DNA of 6,141 bases from CAYRFU01 sp964423525. Its GTDB lineage: Bacteria; Vulcanimicrobiota; Xenobia; Xenobiales; JADMJV01. This document shows, piece after piece, positions 6,070 to 6,141 of this stretch (positions are counted from its first letter, which is position 1; each line of letters begins with the position of its first letter). Below the pieces are notes generated by a model that was not told the origin of the DNA, did no database searches, and saw only the letters and a list, made by a program, of their open reading frames with translations. The DNA is taken from contig CAYRFU010000388.1 of the NCBI GenBank assembly GCA_964423525.1, positions 1 to 6,141 of the forward strand, written 5' to 3'. Both the position numbers and the translations under genes were made by a program.

Positions 6070-6141
6070 CAAGCTCTCCAGATAACGGTGGGTGCTTCTT
6101 TTGTTCGTCGGTAAAATCATCCGGCCAGGAGCCAGACCCTC
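6070..6141. other. Right edge, no recognisable feature
   Basis: These last 72 bases contain no plus-strand start followed by a sustained frame. On the minus strand one frame is open from the edge and runs back over the terminator into the end of the last antiporter gene, but it has no recognisable motif and would have to cross a terminator-like hairpin. I see nothing that can be supported. Confidence 0.4.

Noticed and set aside
5845..6120. Minus-strand open frame over the end of the last antiporter gene
   Set aside because: It lies mostly antisense to a well-supported gene, has no family motif, and crosses the terminator-like hairpin.
5930..6139. Second minus-strand frame open from the right edge, about 70 codons
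   Set aside because: Its residues look somewhat protein-like but match nothing I know. It has no start in the window and would overlap the antiporter gene by about 85 bases. It might be the tail of a convergent gene; only sequence to the right could show it.
1..6141. tRNA, rRNA or CRISPR array
   Set aside because: No cloverleaf-like segments, rRNA stretches or regularly spaced direct repeats were found on reading the window.

Overview
The window holds two parts. Positions 1-729 carry nested transposon debris on the minus strand. Positions 784-6014 carry a tight four-gene cation-transport operon on the plus strand. The organism is clearly bacterial: there are Shine-Dalgarno sites, ATGA stop/start overlaps, GTG/TTG-type starts and IS66/IS91 elements. 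Base composition is balanced to slightly GC-rich. Nothing fixes the phylum. A ktrB-ktrA pair followed by CPA2 antiporters next to IS66/IS91 relics would suit a PVC-group (Verrucomicrobia-like) or deltaproteobacterial lineage, but that is only an impression.

Left part (1-783). An IS66-family element enters from the left edge and ends at 354, where its minus-strand terminus begins GTAAGCG. It shows the small tnpA accessory gene (279 to 31) and possibly the first codons of tnpB, overlapping the tnpA stop. The IS66 element is inserted into the 3' part of an older, already broken IS91-type transposase gene (355-729), of which only the C-terminal portion remains. The IS91 remnant stops about 50 bp before the first operon gene, so the operon has no visible ancestral leader.

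Operon (784-6014). Gene 1 is ktrB, the K+-translocating subunit with four P-loop repeats. Gene 2 is ktrA, its RCK nucleotide-binding regulator. Genes 3 and 4 are two CPA2-type monovalent cation/proton antiporters, each with a C-terminal RCK-N (TrkA-N) domain. Intergenic gaps are 17 bp, 7 bp and a 4-bp overlap. A hairpin followed by a T-rich tract lies 18 bp beyond the last stop.

How the genes may work together. KtrAB imports K+ under nucleotide control. The two CPA2 proteins would exchange K+ or Na+ for H+ in the opposite sense. One transcript could thus set cytoplasmic K+, pH and osmotic balance. The most interesting feature is a reciprocal degeneration in the two antiporters. The first keeps the conserved transmembrane lysine but has lost the glycine motif of its nucleotide-binding loop. 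The second keeps a perfect GxGxxG loop but has lost the lysine. Together with their ATGA coupling, this suggests a heteromeric antiporter in which one subunit transports and the other senses. That is a hypothesis, not a demonstrated fact.
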